A stretch of 64,000 nucleotides of DNA, taken from assembly GCF_037038585.1 (NCBI RefSeq), contig NC_092520.1, positions 1,269,001 to 1,333,000 on the forward strand. Reading direction: 5' to 3'. The DNA is from Patagioenas fasciata. Lineage: Eukaryota > Chordata > Aves > Columbiformes > Columbidae. A program made the position numbers and the translations under genes. Shown here one piece after another: positions 26,245 through 38,200 of this stretch. The notes below the pieces were generated by a model. That model was not told where the DNA came from and searched no databases. It worked only from the letters and a program-made list of their open reading frames with translations. Each line of letters opens with the position of its first letter. The first letter of the stretch is position 1.

Positions 26245-29200
26245 ATGCCTCTTCACGGCGCGAGAGCCGCGGCTCTCCTCGCTTGGGTAAAGCCTCTTTT
26301 TCCCCTGGTGGGATGTTCTACACAGGGGGTCCTGGCCGGTGCTGTCACTGGAAGCTCCTTGGGGACATGACACCGGGGTTTTGTGGCCGGGGCAGCCGTG
26401 TCCCTGCTGTTCCGGGGTGTTTGGCAGAGCCACTTTGCTCCCCGTTCCTCTGGAGTAACCAGAAATGCCGGAACAGCTCATGCCAGCTGCCCAGGAGCCG
26501 GCGGTGGGGCCAGAAAGGCGCTGTTGGGTTTGGGGAGGGGGTGTCGGAAGGGTCGGTTGTCCCCTGCCGGGATGGGGAGGTCACGGGTGACACGGCGCGG
26601 GGTGACGTTGGCTTCTGACCGTCTCGCCCCGGTTTATAGGTGAACAGCACACAGGTCTGTGCCGACCCCCTCCATGATCTGGCCCAGCTCCAGGACTGCA
26701 GCGTCTTCATCAGGATCATCAACAAAATGTGAGTTTGGGGACTTTCCTCCTCCGGCAGAGCCGGTGCCGGGTCTCTGAGGCTCCGGTGAATCCCGGGGCT
26801 TGTGCCCTCGCCCCGCGGCTCCTTCGCGTGTAAACCCGCCTTGGATGGGCTGAGGAGCCTTTTTGGCCGCCCCGTGTGGGAAAGTCCATCGAGGGAGGGG
26901 ATTCGGCCCCTCTGCTCCGCTCCGGAGCGTCACAGGAATGATGCGAGGCTGGACCAGCTCTGCTGGGGGACAGGCTGAGAGAGCTGGGGTGTTCAGCTGG
27001 AGAACAGAAGCTCCGGGGAGACCTTATTATGGCTTTTCCAGGCTTGAAATGGGCCAATTAGAAAGATGGGACCTGATTGCTCCATCGCACGGGCGGGCAG
27101 GAACGTGGGGCTGGGAGGAATCCCTCCCAAGGGCGATTAAAGCCTTTGAGCTGGAGCGTCGGAGCCGATACCGAGCGCGCTCTGCTCCGTGTCACTAATG
27201 AGCCGGTGAGGCAAATTGGGAGGCTGCCGTGGGCTCCGAGCACGGCGTTGCCTTCCAAGCCTTCTGGTGGGAGCCCGGCTGCTCTAATTACCTCCCGCGC
27301 GGTGTTAACGAGAGCCGGGATCTGCCCGCGGTGGGTGGGGAGGAAGGAGCCGCCCGCACCCAGCGTGGATTCAGTCAGAGCTGGTTAATCTCCTCCTGGG
27401 TCTGCGCTCCGGCTCGGATAAGCCAGGATCACCGGCGGCGTGTGCTCACTAAACGGGCCTGACCGAGCTCGGGAAGTGGGGCGGGAGCTCCCGACAGCAC
27501 CGGGAACGAGCTGGGAAAGCCGGGAGGATGAGAAGATCCTCGTGCCGGCTGAGTCCCCGCTTTGGGCACCCCGGGAGTAACCGAAGGGCACAACGTGGCG
27601 CCGGTCGAGCGCAAGTTTGAAGCGCACGGGCTCATTTTGTGCTGACGCCTGGGGAGGAAGAGCGTGATCTGGAACGGGAGCGACAAACCGCAGCTTCAGC
27701 CCCCCCGAAAACCCAGCGTGGGGTCTCCCATGTAGTGAGGCTTTGCTGCCCCGGCTCCTGCGATGCCCAGGATCCAGCCCCTTGCTCGGTCAGCTCTGTC
27801 TCTTTGTTTAACCCCTCAGCCAAGTGTTAACGCACCCCCTGCTCTTCTCCAGCCACAGGAGCGAGGAGGGGGAGTCGGTGCTGGAGCAACCACTACCGGA
27901 GAGAATCTCCTTCATCCGCGGCTTCCTGCAGAGTAAGAGCCCCTGCGCGGTGTCCCCCGGCCCTGCTCGGTGTCTCCTGTTCCTGCTTGGTGTCCCCTGG
28001 CCCTAATCCTGCTGGAAAACCCTTTATCCTGATGGGGAAGCGGGACTTCCCTGGTGTTTCGGCTGGGTCTCTCCTGGACCGCTTGCTGTAGGTGGGACGC
28101 TCTTGGTGCCCGAGGAGCGAAAGGTGCAGGGAGATGCTGAGAGGGAGACAAGGGGTTAAATTTCCAGGGAGGGAGGAAAAATAAGCCCTGTTGGTGTTAA
28201 TGGCAAAGGCTGAGCCCGCTGGGCACTTCCTCTCCTTGGGGACACAGCACAGTGTCACCTGGGGGTGGCAGGGGCTCCTGTATGATGGATCACAGGACGT
28301 CCCGAGCTGGAAGGGACCCACAGGGATCATCGAGCCCAACTCCTGTTGCTGTTTTGTGGGGTTTTTTTTGGTGTGTTTTTGGTTTGTTTTGTGTTTTTTT
28401 GAAAGGATTGTTGATACTTATTGCCAAGCGGGAGGCTCCATAAGTTGTAGCGATAAACAACGATCTCCTCTTTGTCAAAATTATTTGGTAACGTTAGAAG
28501 CGTATTGTTGGTAGAATACAACAAAAATACACCGTTTGCATTTGGTCAGACTGTGATTTCGGTTTGCAGAGCACTGCAAGCACAAATCGGCCGCCGAGAA
28601 CCTGGTGTCGGCACAGAAACTGCTGGAGGGAGAGGAGCTGGCGTTGGCCAAGGTGACTGGGGCGGGTTTTGTTCCCGGGTGATGTGGCGATGATCGACCC
28701 GGGGTGGTGACGCTCACTTGGTTTGTTTCAGGTGGCCGTGCTGCTCCTGTATCACACGTCCATGAGCTGCGGGAGCCCCGCGGACTGGAACGAATTTGAT
28801 TACGAGACCCAGGTAACCACGTCTGGGGTGCTGGAGCGAGTGGGGAGAAGGGAACGGAGCTGGTGAGGGACTGGAGCACAAGTGTGGTGGGAGCGGCTGA
28901 GGGAGCTGGGGGGTTCAGCTGGAGAACAGGAGCTGAGGGGAGACCTTCTGATCTCTGAACTGCCTGAAAGGAGCTTGGAGCCAGGGGGGTCGGGCTCTGC
29001 TCCCCAGGAACAAGCGCCAGGAGCAGAGGAAACGGCCTCAAGTTGCCCAGGGGAGGTTGAGGTTGGATGTGGGAACAATTTCTTCCCCAAAGGGCTGTGG
29101 GGCATTGGAACAGGCTGCCCAGGGCAGTGCTGGAGTCACCATCCCTGGAGGGCTGGACAGACGGACAGGAGGTTCTCAGGGCGTGGGGCAGTGCTGATGT

Positions 29201-32200
29201 GGGGAACGGTTGGACTCCATGATCTTGAGTGGCTTTTCCAACCCAAATGATTCTGTGATTCTGACCCACGGCTCTTTGGGCACAGGTCGAGCTGGCGTCG
29301 ATCCTCAAATTTGTGCTGGACAATGAGGAGAGCCTGTATGAGAACCTGGAGAAGTTTCTGCAGCAGAAAGGTGAGCGCTGGAGCCCAGCTGCCTCTGCTG
29401 CGGCACCCGTAACATCCCATGCCTTGCCTGGCCGAGCGGCAGGCCCGGTGTTCTCACCAGCACCGGTTCACACCGGGTCAGACTGACAAGTTTGCTGTAT
29501 CGATGGCCGAGTGCCAGCTGGGTTTTGTGGCACATGCTGCCGAAATGCAGCTTCCCCGGCCGCCCAAAGCGCCGCGGTGGGAGCGGAGAGCCAGGAGCCA
29601 GCGGGACGGGGCCGCGAGGCAGTTTACAGCTTTCCGGGCTGATCCATCCCGGTGGAATCTGCGGTTCCTTGCGCATTAGGGATTTCGGCTGCTAAACCTG
29701 GTATTGATGTAAAGATCACGACCCGCTTCTCTCTCGTTTCCATTCCCAGCGCCGCCGTCCTCGTCCGGCAGCAGCTCCGAGGAGCCGTCCCCGCTGCTCC
29801 CCGCGCCGCAGAAGTGCAAGGTGCGTTTCCTGGAGCTGCAGAAGATCGCCTCCTCCTCCTCCTCCTCCTCCTCCTCCCGCACCAACAAGTACGTGCTCAG
29901 CCTCACCACGACCGAAGGGATGGGTGGGGGGTAGAGACAGGGCAGCTTTGGCACGTGGAGGTGTCACTGGGATGCACGGTGGCTCGATGGGGTCCCCCTC
30001 TCTGCTGTGGTGCTGTCCTGTTGACACAGCTGCGCAGTACTGGGGTTATTCGGGCTGTAATTAGCTCCTTGTAGCCCAGCTCATTTCAGCCTAACGAGCA
30101 CCGACACTTCCCAGAGTGGCGTGTGCTCCTCTCCTGGCCCGGGTGGGTTTGGGGGAGCAGGGTTGTGTTGTGGGGGGCTCTGTGGTGGAGCCCCAGCTTT
30201 GGCATGAGGGGAGATGGATGTTTCGCCCTGGGACGGGTGCAGGTTTTGTACATCAGATGCTCAGGGGTTGGTGTGGATGAGGAGAGCGGTGACAAGGTGT
30301 CAGTTATTGCTCTGAACCTGCCCCTGAGATCAAAGAATCACACAATGTCCTGAGTTGGGACCCGCAAAGGTCACGGAGTCCAACTGGTGTCCCTGCACAG
30401 GACACCCCACAGGTCACCCCGTGTGTCTGGGGACGCTGTCCAGTCTCTTCTTGAACACTGTCAGGTTGGGCCGTGACACCTCCCTGGGAGCCTGTTCAGT
30501 GTCCAGCACCTCTGGGGGAAGAACCTTTGCCTCATGTCCAACTTAAACCAAGACCTGGGGGGAACTTAAACCAGGATGAGGGGGATCAGAGCGGGTCCGA
30601 CTGGGCTGGGATAACGGAGCTCCGCGCCTGCCTGTCCGCAGCATGCCGCCCGCCTCGCCCATGGGGGACGTCATGCAGACCCCCCAGTTCCAGCTGCGCC
30701 GCCTGAAGAAGCAGTTGGCTGCGGAGAGGGAGAACCGGGACGAGCTGGAGGTGGAGCTGGCAGAGAACCGCAAGCTCATTGCCGAGAAGGGTCAGTTGCT
30801 AACGGGACGGCCTGGGGTGCGGGGTGGGACCTCATCTGGTTTTGGTGATTTTTGTTGTGATTTTCATGGAATCACAGAATGTTAGGTATTGGAAGGCACC
30901 TGGAAAGCTCGTCCAGTGCAATCCCCCCATGGAGCAGGAACACCCAGCTGAGGTTCCACAGGAAGGGGTCCAGGCGGGTTTGAATGTCTGCAGAGAAGGA
31001 GACTCCACAACCTCCCTGGGCAGCCTGGGCCAGGCTCTGACACCCTCACCATGAAAAAGTTTCTTCTCAAATTTAAGTGGAACCTTTTGTGTTCCAGTTT
31101 GCACCCATTGCCCCTTGTCCTGTCACTGGTTGTCACCCAGAAGAGCCTGGCTCCATCCTCCTGACACTGCCCCTTTCCATATTGATCCCCAGGAATGAGT
31201 CCCCCCTCAGTCTCCTCTTCTCCAGCTCCAGAGCCCCAGCTCCCTCAGCCTTTCCTCACACGGGAGATGCTCCACTCCCTCCAGCATCTTGGTGGCTGCG
31301 CTGGACTCTCTCCAGCAGTTCCCTGTCCTTCTGGAGCTGAGGGGCCACAACTGGACACAATATTCCAGGGGTGGTCTCCCCAGGGCAGAGCAGAGGGGCA
31401 GGAGAACCTCTCTGACCTACTGACCACCCCCTTCTAACCCACCCCAGGTACCATTGGCCTTCCTGGCCACAAGGGCCCAGTGCTGGCTCATGCTCACCCT
31501 GCTGTCCCCAGGACCCCCAGCTCCCTTTCCCCTACACTGCTCTCCAACAGCTCCTTCCCCAACTTACACTGGAACCTGGGGTTGTTCCTGCCCAGATTCC
31601 AGACTCTACACTTGCCCTTGTTCTAGTTCATTCCATTTCTCCCCGCCCAACTCTCCAGCCTGTCCAGGTCTCTGATGGCAGCACAGCTTCCAGTGTCACC
31701 ACTGCTCCCAGCTTGGTGTCCCCAGCAAACTTGCTGACAGTCACTCTGTTCCCTCATCCGAATCATTGATTTTGGCCCCACTGTCGCTGTGCTCGTGCAT
31801 GGTCCATCCTGACAGACCCCAGGTGAACATGGCTTGTGGCTTTTGGGCATTTCTGTTTTCCAGAGCGGACAGGGCAACTTGGGGTTTGCTGCCTCCCCCT
31901 CCATGCTGGGCAAAGGGGACCTTTCCCATTAATCCAGACCGAAGCGTGAAGCAGAAATCCCGGCTGATGGGAGCCAAGGCAGCTCCGATGCTGTTTTAAC
32001 ACCTCGGGGATGCCTGTTGGTCCCTGTGCCAGATGATTTGGCGCAGGCTGGCAGGCGTAGGCGTCTTGCCATCCGCATCTCAAACATTTTCCACCCTGGG
32101 GATTTCCCCAAACGTGTGTGGAGGAGCCTGCAGGTTCCTTCTTCCCTCTCGTATTCCTGTATACATTCTGGACAACAAAAGCTGTGGCCAAAGCAGCAGC

Positions 32201-35200
32201 TGTGTGAGCAGCCCGGCTCTTCCTGCCCTGCTGTGGGGGGTTTCTGTGCAGTGGCTCCTCACCACAGAATCCCAGAGTGTCAGGGGTTGGAAGGGACCTG
32301 GAAAGCTCATCCAGTGCAATCCCCCCATGGAGCAGGAACACCCAGCTGAGGTTCCACAGGAAGGTGTCCAGGCAGGTTTGAATGTCTGCAGAGAAGGAGA
32401 CTCCACAACCTCCCTGGGCAGCCTGGGCCAGGCTCTGCCGCCCTCACCAGGAACAAGTTTCTTCTCACATTTAAGTGGAAACTCCTGTGTTCCAGTTTGT
32501 ACCCATTGCCCCTTGTCCTGTCACTGGTTGTCACCCAGAAGAGCCTGGCTCCATCCTCCTGACACTGCCCCTTTCCATATTGATCCCCAGGAATGAGTCC
32601 CCCCTCAGTCTCCTCTTCTCCAGCTCCAGAGCCCCAGCTCCCTCAGCCTTTCCTCACACGGGAGATGCTCCACTCCCTCCAGCATCTTGGTGGCTGCGCT
32701 GGACTCTCTCCAGCAGTTCCCTGTCCTTCTGGAGCTGAGGGGCCACAACTGGACACAATATTCCAGGTGTGGTCTCCCCAGGGCAGAGCAGAGGGGCAGG
32801 AGAACCTCTCTGACCTACTGACCACCCCTTCTAACCCACCCCAGGTACCATTGGCTTCCTGGCCACAAGGGCCCAGTGCTGGCTCATGCTCACCCTGCTG
32901 GCCCCAGGACCCCCAGCTCCCTTTCCCCTACACTGCTCTCCAACAGCTCCTTCCCCAACTTACACTGGAACCTGGGGTTGTTCCTGCCCAGATTCCAGAC
33001 TCTACACTTGCCCTTGTTCTATTTCATTCCATTTCTCCCCGCCAAGCTCTCCAGCCTGTCCAGGTCTCTGATGGCAGCACAGCTTCCAGTGTCACCACTG
33101 CTCCCAGCTTAGTGTCCCCAGCAAACTTGCTGATAGTACACGCTGTTCCCTCGGGAGAAGGACACACATCCTCTGCTGGGCTGTTTTGGGGGGGTTTCAG
33201 GTGCCATAAAAAGATGGTAACGGGCCCTTTCTCTGTTCCACCCTCCCCAGAGGCTCAGATCACCATGATGCAGCAGCGGATCGAGCGCTTGACTCTGCTC
33301 AACGAGAAGCAAGCGGCCGACCAGCTGGAGCCCAAGGAAATGGAGGAGCTGCGGGAGAAGAACGAGAGGTAAGGGATGGTGGGGGACGTCCGTGCCCTCC
33401 TGCCGGGCTGGTCCCGGTCACTCCCGCGTCCCCGCGCTCCGTGTTGTCTCTTCCTCAGCAAAGCACAAAACGGGGGTGAGGACAAACCTTCCTCTTGTTC
33501 TGTGTCATCTCCTCTGCACCCAGGGAGGCGATGGCTTCAGCAGTCAGGGAGTCGCAGGATGGTTTGGGTTGAAGGACCTTCCCAGCTCCCCCAGTGCCAC
33601 CCCTGCCATGACAGGGACATCTTCACCAGCTCAGGGTGCTCAGAGCCCCGTCCAGCCTGGCCTGGGATGTCTCCAGGGATGGTTCAGCCACCACCTCTCT
33701 GCCCAACCTGGGCCAGGCTCTCACCGCCCTCAGGGCATCAATTCCTTACATCCAGCCTCAATCTCCCTCCTTTAGCTTAACCCATCACCCCTTGTCCTGT
33801 TGCAACAGGCCAAGCTCAAAAGTCTGTCCCCATCTTATGGTGGTTTCTCACAACAGTGCAGAGATGCCTTGAAACCTGAATTTCCCCAACCATATCCAGC
33901 AGCATTGGTCCCCAGCGATGTCCCTCCCCACATTGCTTTGTGCCCTGCTGGGCCACAACATAACGACCTCCTCTGCTCTCCCCCAGCCTGATGCTGCGCT
34001 TGCACGAGGCCCTCAGGCAATGCCAGGACCTGAAGACTGAGAAAGGCCAAATGGACCGAAAAATCAACCAGCTCTCCGAGGAGAACGGGGACCTTTCCTT
34101 CAAGGTACGGGGCGCTGTGTCCTCTGCGTGTCCCCACAGCCCGATGGTTTGTGGTGGGAGCCAGGGAGGAGATTTTGATCACAGAATCATTTTGGTTGGA
34201 AAAGCCACTCAAGGTCATCAAGTCCACCTGTTACTTGAGCCCTGTCCCTGCCCCATGTCCTGAGAACCTCCTGTCCGTCTGTCCAGCCCTCCAGGGCTGG
34301 TGACTCCAGCACTGCCCTGGGCAGCCTGTTCCAATGCCCCACAGCCCTTTGGGCAAGAAATTGTTCCCACATCCAACCTCAACCTCCCCTGGGCAACTTG
34401 AGGCCGTTTCCTCTGCTCCTGGCGCTTGTTCCTGGGGAGCAGAGCCCGACCCCCCTGGCTCCAAGCTCCTTTCAGGCAGTTCAGAGATCAGAAGGTCTCC
34501 CCTCAGCTCCTGTTCTCCAGCTGAACCCCCCAGGTCCCTCAGCCGCTCCCATCACACTTGTGTTCCAGACCCTCACCAGCTCCGTTCCCTTCTCTCAACT
34601 CGCTCCAGCACCTCAAGGCCTTTCTTGGCGTGAGAGGCCCAGAACTGCCCCCAGGGTTGGCGGTTTGGCCTCCCCAGGTCCCAGCACAGGTTTGGTCGCT
34701 GCCCTGGGCCTGCTGGCCACACCAGTGCTGGTCCCAGCCAGGATGCTGTGGCCTCTTGGCCCCCTGGGCACACACTGGCTCACGTTCAGCTGTTGTCACC
34801 AACACACGCTCTGCCGCTGGCCTGGTGTGACCTTGACCCCTTGACTGAGCCTGTTTTTGGCTCCAGATCCTGACCTGAAGGGAAATCCTGGTGGCAGAAA
34901 TAGGTACTGGGTGGAGCTGCCTGTATGTCCGTGGGTGCTGCTGGGTGCCGTGCTCCGCCAAGGGCCCCCTCTGTCCCTCCTCAGGAACGTTGTTTTGTTC
35001 CCTCTGCAGCTGCGGGAGATCGGCAGCCACCTGGTGCAGCTGCAGGAGGCCCTGAATGAGCTGTCGGAGGAGCACAACGCGGCCCTGGTGCAGGCGCAGG
35101 AGAAGCAGGGCCAGCTGGAGAGCGAGCTGCGCACTGCCCTGCACGAGAAGGTGAGGGGGTCCCGTCGGGGTGTCCCCTACTCTGCTGCACCCACAGCCTC

Positions 35201-38200
35201 CGTGTCAGCTGCTGTCCCTGCAGTGAGGAGGGAAACCCCGAAACAAAGCTGTGCGATTGATTAAACTGGGGGTTCCCTCGCCTCACGTCGTGTTCTGTCC
35301 CCAATCTCTGTCCCCAGAAATGCTCGGAAGAGATGGTTGAGATTCTCCGGGGGAAGATTTCTCTGCTGGATGACCAACTGGCCAAACTGGGGGATAGCAG
35401 CGCCCAGGAGAAGGGAGAGGTCATGGGGGACGTCCTGAAGGTACAGCTGGGTCTGTAAGGAGCTGCTGGCTCCTACAGCAACAACCGGCGGGTGCTGGGG
35501 GTACCAGCAAAGCCGTGTGGGGCAGAGCCGCCTGCCCTCTGCTGCTGGGTGGGGGTTGTGGGGCTGAGTGCTCCGTGGGTGCCCCTTTTGTGCCAAATTT
35601 GGGAATATGGCTCCCAGGGAGCTGCTGGCTCCCCCAGCATGGGGCAGCTCCTGCGTGGTGAGAAAAGGCGCTTGGTTGCAGGGGGTGGGATGGCACGAGA
35701 CTGAGGGGAAAGTGGGGTGCGCTGGGATGCACCGCTGTGCTGGGGGGGAAGGTGAAGCTGTTGGATACAGCTCAAGTAAAAACAGGGGAATGGGTGTGTT
35801 TTGTTTCCCCCCCTTCCAAAGAGAAGACTCCAGGGAGACCTTACTGCGTCCTTTCCTGCGCCAGCAGGGGGATTGGACTGGATGATCTTTGAGGTCCCTT
35901 CCAATCCCTGACATTCTGGGATTCTTTCTGTACTTAAAAGGGGCTCATAAGAAAGATGGGACAGACTTTTCAGGGCCTGTTGTGACAGGACAAGGGGTGA
36001 TGGGTTAAACTAAAGGAGGAAGATTCAGGGTGGACACGAGGAAGAAATTGTTGCCCTGAGGGTGGTGAGAGCCTGGCCCAGGTTGGGCAGAGAGGTGGTG
36101 GATGAACCATCCCTGGAGACATCCCAGGCCAGGCTGGACGGGGCTCTGAGCAACCTGAGCTGCTGAAGATGTCCCTGTCATGGCAGGGGTGGCAGTGGGG
36201 GAGCTTTAAGGTCCCTTCAACACAAATTATTGTGTGATTCTTCTCTCTGGCAGCTGGAGGAGCTGAAGCAGGAGGTGTCCGGCCTCACTGCAAAAGGGGC
36301 TGAGCTCCAGGCCACTGTCCTGCAGCTGGAGGAGGAGAAGCAGCAGCGAGAGGCAGCCCTGCAATCCGAACGCGGCCGCTTCGAGGAAGAGAAGCAGCAG
36401 CTGGGCAACCTCGTCGCCAACCTCCAGAGCTCCCTCTCCGAGAGCCAGCGGGCCCAGGAGAAGCTGCAGCAGGACCTGCGGGCACGGGAGGCCGAGGCGG
36501 CGGCCAGGCACGCGGCGGAGGCCGAGCGTCTGGCCGCCATCGACGCCCAGCACGAGAAGACGCTGCGGGAGAGAGATTCAGCCCTGCAGCAGCTCCAGCA
36601 GCTCGGGGAGGCCAACACCGCCCTGAGCAACCAGCTGCAGGCCGTGGCGCAGGCCCGCGACGCCGGCCAGGCCGCCTGGGCGGAGGAGAAGGCCGAGCTG
36701 AGCCGCAGGGTGAGCGAGCTGGAGGGCAGGATCCTGGAGCTGGGGGCGCAGCAGCAGCAGGGAGCGGCGGAGGAGCTGCGAGCGCGGCTGCGGGAGCTGG
36801 AGGGCAGGCTGCGCGACAGCCAGCAGAGGCTGGCCGACAGGGAGAAGCTGGCGCGGGAGAACACGCGCCTGCAAGAGCGGCTGCTCTTCCTGGAGGAATC
36901 CCTGCGGAACACCGAGGGGATCCTGGAGGATGAGAAGAGGCGAGCAGCCGAAAGCCTGGAGAGCAGCCTGGCCAGGATCGCCGAGCTGGAGGCGGAGAGG
37001 CAGCAGCTGCTGCGAGAGTGGGACAAGGAGCCGGCCGAGCGCCGGGCGCTGGAGGAGAGCGGGGAGAAAGCGACCGGAGCCTCCACCGCCGCCCGAGGGG
37101 AGGACGGCGAACGTGGGCGGCTGGAGGAGGAGATGCGGGCGCTGAGCCGGGAGCACGGCCGGGTCTGCCAGCAGCTGCGAGCCGAACAGGAGAAGGCGAC
37201 CGCACTGGAGACGCGGGCAGAACGCCTGGCCGCCGAGCACCGGGAGAAGGTGGCCGCTCTCCAGGCCGACCTGTCCAGCGCCCGGGCGCGGGCAAAGGAG
37301 AAGGAGGGCGAGGAGCAGAAGCTGAGGGCCGAGGTGTCCTCGCTGCGGGAGAAGGTGGCCATCACCGAGCAAGCCGCAGCCCAGCGCGCGGCCGGGCTGG
37401 AGGCCGATGCCCGGCGAGCTGCCGAGGCGCTGGAGGGGCTCTCCCAGCAGCTCTCCCAGGAAAAACTCAAATCCAAGGAGCTGGAAGCCGCCGCGGAACG
37501 GCTGCGGAACGCGGAGGCCGAGCTCTCCCGGGCGGCCGCCACCGGCCGGCAGCGGGAGCTGGAGGTGGAGGTGGAGATGAAGAAGTTGTCCGGGGAGGTG
37601 ACGCTGCTGGGCGCCCGGCTGGAGGAGACGCTGCGGGAGCACCAGCAGGACCTGGCGCGCTGGGAGGAGGAAGCTGAACGCTTGCGGCAGGAGGTGGAAC
37701 GGGCCAAGGCGGATTGTGCCGCCGAGCGAACCCGCAAGGCAGAGCTGGAGGTGAAGCTGCAAAACTCCCTAAACGAGCAGAGGGTGGAGCGGTCGGTGCA
37801 CCGGGAGGAGCTGGAACGGTCCCGGGAGCTGCTGGAGGAGAAGGACGGGGAGATGGAGGAGCTGCGGCGGAAAAACGTCTCACAGGGCGAGGAGCTGAGG
37901 GACCTGCAGAAGACGGTCAGCAAGCTGAAAGGAGAGCTCGCCGCCGCCAAGGTGGACAACGAGCCGCGGGAAAGGGACGGCGTCCAAGCCACCTGCTCGA
38001 AGGATGCATCCGTCAAAAGCTCAGAGAAGAAAACCCATCCCAGGGAGCAGGAACCCGGCTCGAACCGAGACCTTCCCCAGGAGAAGCTGAAGGAGATGCA
38101 GGCGCTGCGGTTGCGGGTGGAGGGGCTGGAGCAGAAGTGCAGGGAGCAGCAGGAGGCCATGGCCGCCCGTGAGCGAGTGGTGGCCGAGGCGGCGCTGGTG

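Noticed and set aside
28345-28550. T/G-rich then AT-rich patch in a NUMA1 intron considered as a small RNA gene or other element
   Set aside because: No tRNA, snRNA or hairpin signature could be made out by eye; it is left as unexplained unique sequence.
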